Part shown: in pieces, positions 47,654-59,788 of the stretch
Numbering within the stretch: the first letter of the stretch is position 1
Layout of the letters: each line of letters begins with the position of its first letter
Assembly: GCF_042453785.1 (NCBI RefSeq)
Contig: NC_091671.1
Coordinates: forward strand, 7,634,001-7,698,000
Length of the DNA stretch: 64,000 nt
Direction of reading: 5' to 3'
Source: Malus domestica
Lineage: Eukaryota; Streptophyta; Magnoliopsida; Rosales; Rosaceae
Notes under the pieces: model-generated
The model's input: the letters and a program-made list of their open reading frames with translations, nothing else
What the model was told of the DNA's origin: nothing
Databases searched by the model: none
Made by a program: the position numbers and the translations under genes

Positions 47654-48862
47654 GGGTAAAGTACAAAAAAATACTTCAACTATTAATGTCACGACACTTT
47701 CATACCTCATCTTTAGAATTTGTGCAAATGTCATAGCTCCGTCAGTTTTTTTGTTAATTTTTCTATTAAGTGTTGACGTGGCTACATGCAGGATCCACTC
47801 ACTAATAATTAAATATATTTTTAATAATTAAAATTTTAAAAAATAATTTTTTTTTAAACTCTCTCTCTCTCTCTCTCTCTCTCCCTCTCTCTCCCTCTCT
47901 CTTCCCATTTTTAATAGAAAGTCGTCCCTCCCCCTCTCTCTCTTCCCTATTTTTCTGCAACCCAGAAAGAAGAAGAAGAAAAAGAAAAAAAAAAAAAAAA
48001 AAAAACCCAAACCAAACCCAATTCGTCCCCCCTCCCCCCCACCACAAACCCAACCCCCTGCAACCCAAAAAGAAGAAGGAAGAAGAAGAAGAAGAAGAAA
48101 AGAAAAAAAAAACCCAACCTGCCCCCCAACCCAGAAAAAAGAAGGAGGAAGAAGAAGAAAAAAAAAATGGAAACGTCCGTCCCCCCCCCCCCACCCAACC
48201 TGCAGAAGAAGAAGAAGAAGAAGAGAGAAGGAAAAAAAGGACACCCAGTTCGTCCATCCCCCCCCCCCACCCTCTTCCCTCCACATCCATTTCCCCCATT
48301 TTCTCCGCACCCAAGTTCTCAACCTTCGAAGGTTTCCCGATTCCACCTTAACGAGATCTGGGTTTTTTTTTTTTTTTTTTTGGGGTTGCAGGTAGTGGGT
48401 GTGAGGTTGGGTGCAGAGGGTGGGTGGGAAGGTGGGGAGGTTGGGTGTGGAGAGTGAGTGCAGGGAGAAGAGGGGGTGGGGAGCGAGGAAGACAAATATT
48501 TTTTTTTCTCTTCTTTTTTCTGGGTTGAAGTTGCAGGAAGGGGGAAAAAGAAGAAGATGGGGAGAAGAGAGAGAAGGGGGGAGGGGACGAACTGATTGTG
48601 GGTTTTTTTTTTAACTTTTCTTTATTATTTTAATATTTAAAAAATATTAAATGATTTTTTTTAGTTTTTAATAAATTTTTAATAGAAAATAGGCCCCGGA
48701 TCAAGCCACGTCAGTACTTAACAGAAAAATTAACAAAAAAACTGACGGATATATGACATTGGCACAAATTCTAAAGATGAGGTATAATATTGTCAATTTT
48801 AAAAGATGAGGTATGAAAGTGTCGTGACACCAATAGTTGAGGTAGTTTTTTGTACTTTACCC
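47654..48862. mobile_element. Inner Mutator-like element with long TIRs and 9-bp TSD
   Basis: The 1209-bp unit starts GGGTAAAGTAC and ends GTACTTTACCC, with arms complementary over about 180 bp. Flanked by a perfect AATATTTTT (47645-47653 and 48863-48871). The centre is a low-complexity mix of CT, C-runs and GAA-rich blocks with a ~60-bp repeat. Long minus frames of Phe/Ser/Gly here are artefacts of composition. Its TIRs are related to those of the outer element. Confidence 0.85.
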
Positions 48863-48871
48863 AATATTTTT

Positions 48872-49067
48872 ATAAAAATTGTTGGATCACCCCCTACAAA
48901 CCCATCAGCCCTTATTCCCGAGTCGACTCGTCTCGACCACGGGCCTATCCTCGAATTCGTCTCCTTCATTTCATTATCTCACCTGAATAATCTCATCACC
49001 CCACCGTTGTCGGTGTCGACCTCTGATCCCACTCGTTACTTGCAAATCCTCTCGCACCTTTCAAAGT
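48872..49067 (+). pseudogene. Captured gene-like fragment in the long-TIR element
   Basis: The plus frame reads GSPPTNPSALIPESTRLDHG then PILEFVSFISLSHLNNLITP and ends RYLQILSHLSK. Composition and codon use are protein-like, unlike the surrounding AT-rich DNA. Not recognised. Confidence 0.35.
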
Positions 49068-49199
49068 AACCAACACAACCTTTTTGTTGAGTGTTTATCA
49101 AAGCCCAATTAGATGTAATAATATATGTTCTGGGATTCACACATCATCGCCCATTACACTCAAATCAGTCAAATTGAAAACCACAAATCTCATCCATGA

Positions 49200-49780
49200 T
49201 TAATTGGAGTTCGAATGTGCATTAATGATCTTTTTCAGAAATTTAAAAAGGCAAATTGATGATGCAGATCTGAATCTTGAATGGAAAGAAAAAGAATTGA
49301 CTGGGTTTCATGGCCGAGTGAGAGAAGACGAAGAACCAACAAGACAAGGTGTTTTCTCTCCTCCTTCACCACATTCCGCACAATCTCTACTGCTGCACCT
49401 CATCGTTTTCTCCAAATGCCAGATCACCGGCGTTAAAATCCTGAGAATTCCACAGTTCGACCTGCCATGAACGACAACCAAATAGCGTGAACTCTGGGTG
49501 GATCCTATTCGTGACACCGAGAGCAGTGGAAGTTTGCCGTAAACTTACCTGGGAAAGCTCGCTTACGAAAAGGGTCGGTGCAGATATGCAGATCACAGCA
49601 GACACATGGGTTTGTTGGATTGGTCTAGGGAGAGAGTGTGGTGATTGGTGGGTGAGAGCGGCGGTTGGTTTTGGTTTTGACAGTGAAGGAATGATTGTTG
49701 GGGGAGACTGATAGACTGGGAAAGAAGGGTGAAGGTGATGGGTTTGAGGAGGAGGGGAAGGGTGTCAAGTAGTCGATAGC
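49200..49780 (-). pseudogene. Second captured gene-like fragment
   Basis: On the minus strand a possible exon ends SELSQ with an adjacent GTAAGTTTACGG donor (near 49548), and the frame APTLFVSELSQ plus downstream ORF sequence is GC-rich. The plus strand is also open in places. The donor gene is not recognised. Confidence 0.3.
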
Positions 49781-49957
49781 CGGCACTTATATCTTACATC
49801 AAATCTTTATGATAATGAATCCTGAACGAAATTGCACTAAAGCTAGGTCGTCACCCGTAAGTGGCGCACTGTGTGGCCTGAGCACAGTGATAAGTGAATA
49901 AGGATCGTTGTATCTCCATTGGTACCCGAATGCAGTGTTAAATGAGCAAGGGGGCCA

Positions 49958-52900
49958 TAAAAACTTTTTTTTGAACGGCTCAACTCAAAGTTGTTTGGAA
50001 GCATCTGCTCCTATCAACTTTACACATGACACGCAAATGAAGTACTTTGACCTAAAAAAGCTAGGATAAGAGGGTAGAGTTCAAGAGAGTAGAATGCGTT
50101 TAAGAACGTGGAATATAGGAACCCTAACGGGAAAATCTATGGAAGTAGTGGAAGTTATGGTGAGGAGAAGGATAAGCATTACGTGCCTACAAGAAACTAA
50201 GTTGGTTGGTCTTAAAGTAAAGGATCTCGAAAACTCAGGTTTTAAACTTTGGTATTTAGGCACAAATAGAACGAGAAATGGTGTTGGCATCATCTTGGAC
50301 AAGATCTTGACATAAGATGTTGTAAATGTCAATAGGGTAGGAGATAGAATTATGGCAATCAAGATTATAATAGGACAAGAACTCATCAATGTGATTAGTG
50401 CGTACGCACCTCAAGTAGGGTTGGATACGAGTTTGAAAGAGAAATTTTGGGAAGACCTTGGAGACTTGGTGCAAGGAATCACTCAGACAGAGAAGGTATT
50501 TATAGGAGGAGATTTAAATGGACATGTGGGCAATGAGATAAGCAACTGTGGAGGTTTTCATGGTGGCCATGGTTTTGGGGAAAGAAATGAGGATGGGGAA
50601 GCCATCTTGGATTTAGCAATGGCATACGATCTCTTCTTAGCCAACACATTCTTTAAGAAGAGAAAAGAACATGTGATCACCTACAAGAGCGGGTTGTCAA
50701 AAACACAAATAAATTTTTTTCTAATGAGGAAAAGGGATCGTATAACTTTTAAAAATTGTAACGTTATACCGTGAGAGAGCTTGGCTAATCAACATCGCTT
50801 ATTGGTAATGGATATACATATCAAAAGAGAGAGAAAAAAAACAAGACCTTGAAGTGCCCAAGGACTAAATGGTGGAATCTAAAAGGAGGAAAACAAGCTA
50901 TTTTTAAAAAGAAAATAATCACCCAATTCATTTGCGATAGAGAGGGGGAAGCTAGCCAAATGTGGGATTTCATGGCTAGTTGTATCCGAAAAGTAGCAAA
51001 AGGGGTATTATGAGAGTCTAAAGGTTTTGCTCCATACCAAAAGGAATCTTGGTGGAGGAATGAGGAGGTACCGACAAAGGTTAAGGCTAAGAAGGAATGT
51101 TGTAAAGCCTTATACAAGGATATGACTGATGAAAACAATGAAAAGTATAGAATAGCAAAGAATGAGGCAAAGAAAGCTGTGAGAAAAGCTAAGCTAGCAA
51201 CTTTTGACGATATCTGTAAGCAACTAGATACCAAAGAGGGAGAGTTGGATATCTATAAACTAGCTAGAGCAAGGGTAAAGAAGACAAGGGACCTAAACCA
51301 AGTGAGGTGTATCAAGGATGAGAATGGAAAAGTTCTTGTTACAGAGAACGCAGTTAAAGACAGATGGAGAGGTTATATTCATAATCTTTTCAATGAAGGA
51401 CATGAAAATAGTACTTCTTTGGGGGAGTTGAGTAACTCAGAAGAGTGTAGAAACTACTCATTTTACCGCCAAAATAGGAAGGAAGAAGTGGTTGTAGCAT
51501 TGAAAAAGATGAAGCATGGAAAAGCAATAGGCCCAGATGATATACCGATCGAAGTGTGGAAAGTTTTGGGAGAGACAAGTATATCATGACTCACAAACCT
51601 TTTCAATAGGATTTTGAAAATGAAGAAGGTGCCAAATGAGTGACAAAAGAGCACTTTGGTGCCTATCTACAAGAATAAGGGCGACATACAAAATTGCATG
51701 AACTACAAGGGTATTAAGTTAATGAGTCATACAATGAATTAAGTTAATGAGTCATACAATGAAGCTCTGGGAGAGAGTAATTGAGCATAGACTAAGGCAA
51801 GAGACACGGGTCTCAGACAACCAATTCGGGTTCATGCCAGGGCACTCAACCATGGAGGTAATCTATCTCTTACAAAGATCAATGGAAAGATATAGAGATA
51901 TGAAAAAGGATTTCCACATGGTTTTTATAGATTTGGAAAAGGCGTATGATAGTGTCCCAAGAGACATTCTTAGAGGATTTTAGAGAAGAAATGAGTACGA
52001 GTTGCATATATCCAAGCTATAAAAGATATGTATGATGGAGTAAGGATTGTCGTAAGAACTCACGAATGACAAACTGAAAACTTCCCCATAATTGTAGGGT
52101 TACATCAAGGCTCATCTTTAAGTCCTTACCTTTTTGCATTAGTAATGGATGAGTTAATGACACATATTCAAGATGATATTCCTTGGTGTATGCTTTTCGC
52201 AGACGATATAGTGTTGATAGATGAAACTCGAGAATGAGTAAATGTGAAGCTTAACCTTTGGAGAGAAGTGTTAGAATCTAAAGGTCTTCGCCTAAGTCGG
52301 TCAAAGACAGAGTATATGGAGTAACGGAGGCTCAAATGAGTTAGGGGTGAGGATTGAAAATCAGGAAGTGTCAAATAGCGACTGTTTTCGCTACCTATGA
52401 TCTATATTGCAAAAGAAATGAGAGTTGGATGAAGACCTCAACCATAGAATACAAGCTGGATAGATGAAATGGAAGAGTGTATCTGGCGTGTTACGTGACT
52501 GCCATATGCCACTAAAGCTCAAGGAAAATTTTTATAGGATAACAATAACGCCGGCAATACTTTATGGCACGGAATGTTAGGTGGTGAAGCATCAACACAT
52601 ACATAAAATGGGTGTGGCGAAGATAAGAATGCTTCGTTGGATGTGTGGGCACGCGAGAAATGATAAGATTAGGAATGAGGATATCTAAGGCAAAGTAGGA
52701 GTAGCCAAAATTGAAGGAAATATGAGAGAAAATCGGTTACGGTGGTTTGGACATGTGAAACGAAAGTCTACTGACGCTCCAGTTTGATGATGCGATTACA
52801 GGACAGAGGTTCAAGGCCGAAGGGGTAGAGGAAGATCTAGGAAGACTTTGGAAGAGACTCTAAGAAAAGACTTAGAGTACTTGGATCTAACGAAAGAAGT

Positions 52901-52980
52901 GACACAGGACCGAGCACAATGACGTTTTATGATTCATATAGCCGACCCCACTTAGTGGGAAAAGGCTTTGTTGTTGTTGT
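49958..52980 (+). mobile_element. Degenerate RTE-type LINE
   Basis: An apurinic endonuclease domain comes first (50094-50774): TWNIGTLTGKS, ITCLQETK, NGVGIILDK, VISAYAPQVG and FIGGDLNGHVGNE. Reverse transcriptase follows (51122-52400): [52 protein letters not shown] and the catalytic FADDIVL. Several stops and frameshifts break it, including a ~22-bp tandem duplication near 51712-51760. The 3' end is the conserved GCCGACCCCACTTAGTGGGA and AAAGGCTTTGTTGTTGTTG tail of plant RTE LINEs. The 5' boundary is approximate. Dead. Confidence 0.88.
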
Positions 52981-53194
52981 TAATTTTTTTAATATTTAAT
53001 TAGTTTTTTAATCCAATTGGGCTAGGAAGTGGGCCCCATCTCAAGCCACATCAACAGAGAAATAGAGAAAAAAACTAACGAAGATGTGACATTGCAACAA
53101 ATTCATAAGATGAGATATGACATTGTAATTTTTAAAATATGAGGTATGAGATTGTAGTTTAATCCATAGTTGAGGTAGTTTTGTGTGGTCTAAC

Positions 53195-53644
53195 AACACA
53201 TCTGGTACTTCTGATTTCCTGAAAAGTATATGACGACTGATCCTTCCTATCCTTGAACGATATATTTTAGAGATTTAATCGCATGAAAGGCTATATTCGG
53301 AGAGCCTAACACGAGTGATATGACTTAAACCAACCAAGTTTAGTCATGACTTTGTATTTTTAGGCATCAACACTTGATATAGAGGATACGGTTGAAATGA
53401 TAAAAGAACAATTGAAAAGAAACATCAAGCCCAATGAATTTCCTCCAGAAAGAACTTCTCATAAAAGAGGATGCCCAACTTAAAAGCCATAATTCTCTAG
53501 TGTTACCCATGGGTCATGAAAGAGCCTAAATAAAAGCCTAAACAAACCAAATTTTGAGGTCCAAATTTTGGAAGACAAAGAAAAGTGAAAGTCAAATTAG
53601 GGTGATTGAATTGGGCTTTTTGAGGGATTATTTTTAACAAATTC
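53195..53644. other. Intergenic DNA, nothing recognised
   Basis: No domain, repeat end or strong frame was seen. Confidence 0.5.
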
Positions 53645-53649
53645 AGGAG

Positions 53650-53964
53650 TGTTATAAATAGGCAAAAGTAAAGAAATAACCTTTGGTAAGAACGAGGACG
53701 AAGTAGTACAAAATATCACACTGACAAAAGTATTGCAGATATTAGAAAATGAGGGATACTGAGAGTATTATATTTCTTCCTTTTCTCTTCTTAATGTTCT
53801 AATTCATTGAACAACCGAAGTGTTTTATTTATAGAGTCACCTCAACGAAAACTTACAAAACTTACTATTCACATGTGATACTTTACTATACACATTACTA
53901 TACACATGTGATACTTTACTATACACATTACTATACACATGTGGGCAACCCACTATTTACAACA
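53650..53964 (-). repeat. 3' LTR of the older Copia
   Basis: 315 bp, with an internal triplication of a short TATACACATGTG-containing unit. Confidence 0.92.
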
Positions 53965-54330
53965 CTCCCCCTTGGATGCCCACATATCAATATCAGTTGC
54001 CTCGTTAAAACCTTGCCTGGAAAAACCTAGTGGGAAAAAAAATCATAGCAAAGGAAAAAGAGTACAACTTTACCTGGATGGTGTTGAGCATGCTTATGTT
54101 GCCTCGTTAAAACCTTGATAGGAAAAACCCAATGGGAAAAAATCCTAATCGAAGGAAAAAGAGTACAACATGCATGTATCATGGATGCTCTCCTGAACTG
54201 TATTTCCCCCTGATTCCGCATTCTTCAAATTTGTAAGCCCACATAATCCGATTCCCTGCACTAACTTCTAAAATGTGCACTTTGGTAGAGATTTGGTGAA
54301 CAAATCTGCTAAATTTTCATTGGAACGGAT

Positions 54331-57300
54331 TTATCTGACTTCAATAACTTTACTCTTCTGAAGTTCATGTGCACTGGAAAATCTTGGAGATATGTGTTTA
54401 GTCTTATCACCTTTGATGAATCTTTCCTTCATCTGGGCGACACAAGCTGCATTATCTTCATGGATGACAGTTAGAGTGTCTGTCTTTGAAGGTAGACCAC
54501 ATGAATTCCGGATGTGATGGATCATTGATCTTAACCAAGAACATTCACAACTTGCTTCATGTAAAACAATTATTTCCGAGTGATTGGAAGATAGATCATT
54601 GATCGCCATGAAATTGCAGTATCTCCATTAGTGAACACATATCCATTTTGTGAGCGGGCTTTATGCTGATCGGAGAGAAAACCAGCATCTGTGTATCCAA
54701 CAAGGATCTATTCATTTGTGGGCTTGTCTGAGTAGAAGAGACCCATATCTGTTGTCCCACGAAGGTATCGTAGAACATCTTTGACTCTCTTCTAATGACA
54801 AATTGTTGGAGCAAAGTTGTACCTGGCTAACAAGTTAACTGAAAAAGCTATATCTGGTCTAGTACATTGTGCTAAATATAATAAAGCACCTATTACGCTC
54901 AAGTATGGTACTTCTGGACCAATGACCAGTTCATCATCTTCTTTTAGACGGAATTGATCTTTCTTAATGTTTAAAGAACGAATGACCATTGAGGTGTTAA
55001 GTGGATAAGTCCAGTCCATGCCAAATCGCTTCAGTATCTTTTCAATGTAAGCTGATTGATGGACCAAAATTCCATTAGCACAATGCTCGATCTGCAGGCT
55101 GAGACAATATTTTGTTTTCCCAAGGTCTTTCATTTCAAATTCGCTTTTCAGATATTCAGCAGTTTTATTGAGCTCTTCAGGGGTTCCAATTAGGTTCATA
55201 TCATCGACGTATACTGCCACTATAGCAAATCCAGTATTTGATTTCTTAATGAACACACAAGGGCGGATGACATTGTTGGCATATCCTTCTTTAATCAAAT
55301 ACTCACTGAGACGATTATACCACATTCGCCCAGATTGTTTCAGCCCATACAGTGATCGCCTTAATTTGATTGAGAACATACCTCGTGGTTTGTTAGTTGC
55401 TTTAGGCAACTTAAGTCCTTCTGGGACTTTCATATATATATCAGTATCTAATTCTCCATATAGATACGCGGTGATGACATCCATAAGTCGCATGTCAAGT
55501 TTTTCTGAAATCACCAAACTTATTAAGTAACGGAACGTAATTGCGTCCATTACAGAAGAGTATGTCTCTTCATAATCAATTACAGGTCTTTATGAAAAAC
55601 CTTGTGCAACGAGTCATGTTTTATATCTTGTAATCTCGTTTTTCTCGTTGCGTTTCCTTGTGAATACCCATTTGTAACCTACGGGGTTCACACTAGGCGG
55701 GGTTTGGACTACTGGTCCAAAAACACTTCGTCTTTCCAAGGAATTTAATTCTGCCTGGATTGCATTTTTCCACTTAGGCCAATCTTGTCTCTGTCTTCAT
55801 TCATCAACATAGCGAGGCTCAATAACATCACTTAATATAATTTCAGTGGCTATTGCAAATGCAAATATGTCGTTAATGATTATTTTATTTTGATCCCACA
55901 ATTCATTAGTACATGCATAATTTATGGATATTTCTTTGCTTTCATGTACTTCTGTCTCTTCAGGGACAAGTGTCTCATCAAGGACATTTTCTTTTTCTGG
56001 AAGTACAGAATCATAAATTGTGGATTTATCATTCATTTTCTTTTCATGAATGATTTCATTTGGGTTCAACTGTACCCTCATATTTTTCTTTCGATAGGCT
56101 GAATCTTTTGAACCTGGAGGTCTACCACGCTTCAGGCGTGCACTAGATGAATCATTCACTGCCACTTTATTTTATCCAACAGGGACATCAATTCTTGCTG
56201 GTGCGTTTGCAGCTGGTATATGTGACTGTGTCACTTTTGAAGCATCATTAAATGCATCTGGCATTTGATTAGCAATACCATGAAGATGAACGATCCTTTT
56301 CACTTCATTTTCACATTGAGTGCTTCGTGGATCAAAATGAGATAAGGTGGGAACAACCCATGTTAGCTCTTGCCGTTCTTCTGGAACGGTCTTTTCTCCC
56401 CCTAACGACGGGAAAATTGTCTCATCAAAATGACAATCAGCAAAACGAGCTGTAAACATTCACCAGTCAAAGGTTCCAAATATCTAATGATAGATGGTGA
56501 ATCAAAACCCACATGAATTCCCAGTTTGCGCTGAGGTCCCATTTTAGTTCGTTATGGCGGTGCAATAGGCACATAAACAACACAACCAAAAACTCGTAAG
56601 TGTGAAATGTTTGGCTGATGTCCAAACACAAGTTGTATTGATGAACATTGGTGGTTGGCTATGGGTCTCAATCTAACCAATGATGCATCATGTAATATGG
56701 CATGTCCCCATGCAGAGACTGACAATTTCGTTTTCAGGAGCAGAGTGCGGGCAATTAATTGAAGCCGCTTGATAAATGCCTCTGCTAAACCATTTTAAGT
56801 ATGGACATGAGGAACATGGTGTTCAACATCAATGCCCAATGCCATACAGTAATCATCAAAGGTTTGAGATGTAAATTCGCCAGCGTTATAATGGGATGAT
56901 CTGGGAACTGTGCTCGCAACTTAATTATCTGAGCAAAAAGTCTCGCAAAAGCTACATTTTGAGTAGACAATAGGCAAACATGTGACCATCGGGTAGATGC
57001 ATCAACCAAAACCATAAAATATTGAAATGGTCCACAAGGTGGTTGAATAGGTCCACAAATATCCCCTTGAATTCTTTGCAAAAATGATGGGGATTCTTCA
57101 TCAATCTTTAGTTGTGATGGTCTAATTACCAACTTCTCTTGGGAACAAGCCTTGCAAGGGTTATCATTTGAGACATCAATGTGTCTGCTCAATAATGGAT
57201 GTCCATTAGAATTGGTAATGATTCTACGTATCATGGTAGATCCTGGATGACCTAGACGGTCATGCCAAAGCATGTTAACCTTTGAATCAATGAACTTCTG

Positions 57301-58957
57301 GTTCATGACAGTATATGCCTCAACTGTCTTTATGTATGTATAATACAATACACTCGATAAACCATACAAATTCTCCAATATACGCTTCTGGATATCATTG
57401 GAGGTAATGCATAAATATTCCACATTTTCTACACTTTTCGTTTCAATGTGGTATCCATTTAAACGTATGTCTTTAAAATTCAACAAATTTCGAATGGATC
57501 AAGTAGCATATAATGCATTCTTTATGGACAATATTGTTCCATTTGGTAACATAATCTGGGCTTTTCCTGAGCCTTCAATTATATCTGATTGCCCTGATAT
57601 TGTTGTTACCTTTACTTTTGCAAGTACCAAATTCGAGAAATACTTTCGATCTCGAAGTATTGAATGCGTGGTTGCGCTGTCTGCAAGACAAAAGTCTCCG
57701 TCATTGCTCTTGTTTTGAGAATAACCATAATTTTTATCCATGTTCTCTGAGTAAAGAAAAAGCAGTTTATTCATACTGGAATACTACTTTTATTGAATTG
57801 AAAATGCGAGCATTAAACCACAACTACAAATAACAAGAGTACATTAAACATAAATAATTCAATCGAACCCATAAACTTCATTCCCTCTTTCATTAATAAA
57901 GTTTGTAGCATCCAAGTGGGTTGTGTTTAACTGTCCTGATAAATTGGTCACTGAATCAGGAGTTTTCATTGGTTGAGCCTGGTCGAAGAAATTGATCTCG
58001 ACACCCTTCTCCTTACAATAGGCTTGATACAGCTCCACCAGATGCTTTGGGGTGCGACAAGTACGCGCCCAATGTCCGTTGCCACCACACCTATGGCAAA
58101 CTCCTTCAGGATTTCTAGGAGTGTTCATATGAGTTTTTCCTTTCTGGCGATTTGCATTTTTAAAGCTCGGGCCTAGATTATACCTTGGAACTTGGTTGTG
58201 AAACTGGACACCATGGTTCTTGCCTTTCCCTTTCCACCGGCCTTGCTTGTGGTCACGTCCTCGTTTGTAATTATTACCATAGGAGAATATGGTATTCCTT
58301 TCAAGGGAAGCAACATTCACTTCTGGGAACGATGCTGATCCAATAGTTTGGGAATTATGGTTTTTCCATCAGGAGCTCATTGTTCTGTTCAGCTACCAGG
58401 AGCACAGATATCAACTGGTTGTATTTAGTAAAGCCTCATGCTCTATAATGCTGCTGTAGGAGCATGTTAGAGGCGTGGAATGTGCTGAAAGTCTTTTCCA
58501 ATAACATATCATCAGTAATAGTATCCCCACAGAGTTTCATCTGAGAGGTAATTCTGAACAACGCCGAATTTTACTCAGCCACTGACTTGAAATCCTGGAT
58601 CCTTAGGTGAGTCCAGTCATAGCGAGCTCTTGGAAAAATCACCGTTGTCTGATGATTGTATCTGTTTCTCAATGTCTTCCAAAGGGCTAACGGATCTTCA
58701 ACCATTAAGTACTCGCTCTTTAGTGCCTCATCAAGATGGCGATGAATAAAAATCATGGCCTTCACCCGATTTTGAGAGGCTGAGCTGCTCTCTTCCCTGA
58801 TGGTATTTCCAAGATTTGCTACTTCCAAATGGATCTTGGTATCCAGTACCCAGGTAAGGTAATTATTCCCAATAATGTCCAGGGCAGCAAAATCAAGCTT
58901 TGCCAAGTTTGCCATTTTCTTTTCTAAAATAAAAATGAGTTGTGTAAGAACTTGCAA
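54331..58957 (-). pseudogene. Copia polyprotein, multiply disrupted
   Basis: Pieces in order on the minus strand: gag start MANLAKLDFAALDIIGNNYL (58914-58571), closed by a stop; gag end with zinc knuckle CHRCGGNGHWARTC (58320-57859); protease LADSATTH (57774-57499); integrase with WHDRLGHPG, CKACSQEK, GDICGPI and VDASTRW (57486-56785); linker (56459-55797); reverse transcriptase with DVITAYLYGELD, YGLKQSGRMWY and AVYVDDMNLIG (55550-54792); RNase H remnants with EDNAACVAQMK (54814-54331). At least six stops or frameshifts separate them, so no functional enzyme can be made. Confidence 0.9.
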
Positions 58958-59104
58958 TAATATGTGTTCTGGAGGAATATATTGTTAGAACTTCTGGTTC
59001 TTACAAATTTTTTATCTTCAGGCCAAAATGATAAGTACTTGAAACTTCAAGCTCGAGATTTACATGATTAATGAGAAGGGCAATTGTACTGCACCATTCT
59101 CATC

Positions 59105-59460
59105 GAAACAAGTATAGGATGGGCGATTATCCCGTACTACCTTAAACAGCAAGAAAATTTAAATATGTAGAGTAAGGTGGACGCTTATACCGCACCACCT
59201 GAAATTGCGATAAAATTTAAATATGCAAAGCAGGGTGGACGATTATACCGCACCACCTGAAATTGCGATAAAATTTAAATATGCAAAGCAGAGTGGGTGA
59301 TTATTCCACACCACCTAAAATTGCGATAAAATTAAATAGCAGGTAAATTTAAATATGCAGGATAGGGTGGGCGATTATACCGCTCCACTTAAAATTTGCA
59401 GTAAAATTAGATCTGCAGTTCACGATAGGTGATGATATCGCACCATTTTGAATTGCATAA
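59105..59460 (-). repeat. ~60-bp tandem repeats in the leader of the older Copia
   Basis: Five to six units with core GCACCACCTGAAATTGCGAT and TAAAATTTAAATATGC. They lie between the 5' LTR and gag, in the untranslated leader. Confidence 0.8.
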
Positions 59461-59522
59461 ATAAACATTGGGTTAGTAGTCAAGAGTTACACCGAACAAA
59501 AAATCAAAGATAGAAGTAAACG

Positions 59523-59783
59523 TGTTATGAATAGGCAAAAGTAGAGAAATAACCTTTGGTAAGAACGAGTACGAAGTGGTGCAAAATATCACACTGACAA
59601 AAGTATTGCAGATATTAGAAAATGAGGGATACTGAGAGTATTATATTTCTTCATTTTCTCTTCTTAATGTTCTAATTCATTGAACAACCGAAGTGCTCTA
59701 TTTATAGAGCCACCTCAATGAAAACTTACTATTCACATTTTATACTTTACTATACACATGTGGGCAACCCACTATTTACAACA
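59523..59783 (-). repeat. 5' LTR of the older Copia
   Basis: 261 bp. Lacks the extra repeated segment of the 3' LTR. Confidence 0.92.
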
Positions 59784-59788
59784 AGGAG

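Larger units (their letters stand above)
47408..53194. mobile_element. Long-TIR element, Mutator-like, with nested insertions and gene cargo
   Basis: The first ~215 bp (from GGGTAATTACACAAAACTAC) and the reverse complement of the last ~205 bp (GTTAGACCACACAAAACTAC) match along their length, including ATCTCATGCCTCAT and AATTTGTTGCAATGTCACA-type blocks. Inside are a related smaller element (47654-48862), two gene-like fragments and an RTE LINE. No transposase. A TSD was not found. Long TIRs with cargo resemble Pack-MULEs, and the inner relative has a 9-bp TSD, supporting the Mutator assignment. Confidence 0.7.
53650..59783 (-). mobile_element. Full-length, decayed Copia LTR retrotransposon
   Basis: LTRs at 53650-53964 and 59523-59783 start TGTTATAAATAGGCAAAAG or TGTTATGAATAGGCAAAAG and end CTATTTACAACA. 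They are flanked by a perfect AGGAG duplication (53645-53649 and 59784-59788). The coding direction is minus, with a polypurine tract AAGGGGGAG before the left LTR. The LTRs differ by about a dozen substitutions, and the left copy contains an extra ~54 bp of a repeated ACTATACACATGTGATACTT-type segment, so this insertion is older than the Copia at 27578. The polyprotein is broken in many places. Confidence 0.93.

Noticed and set aside
47802..48346. Long minus-strand Phe/Ser/Gly-rich ORFs
   Set aside because: Low-complexity CT/GAA and C-run sequence in the centre of a transposon; no protein-like composition.
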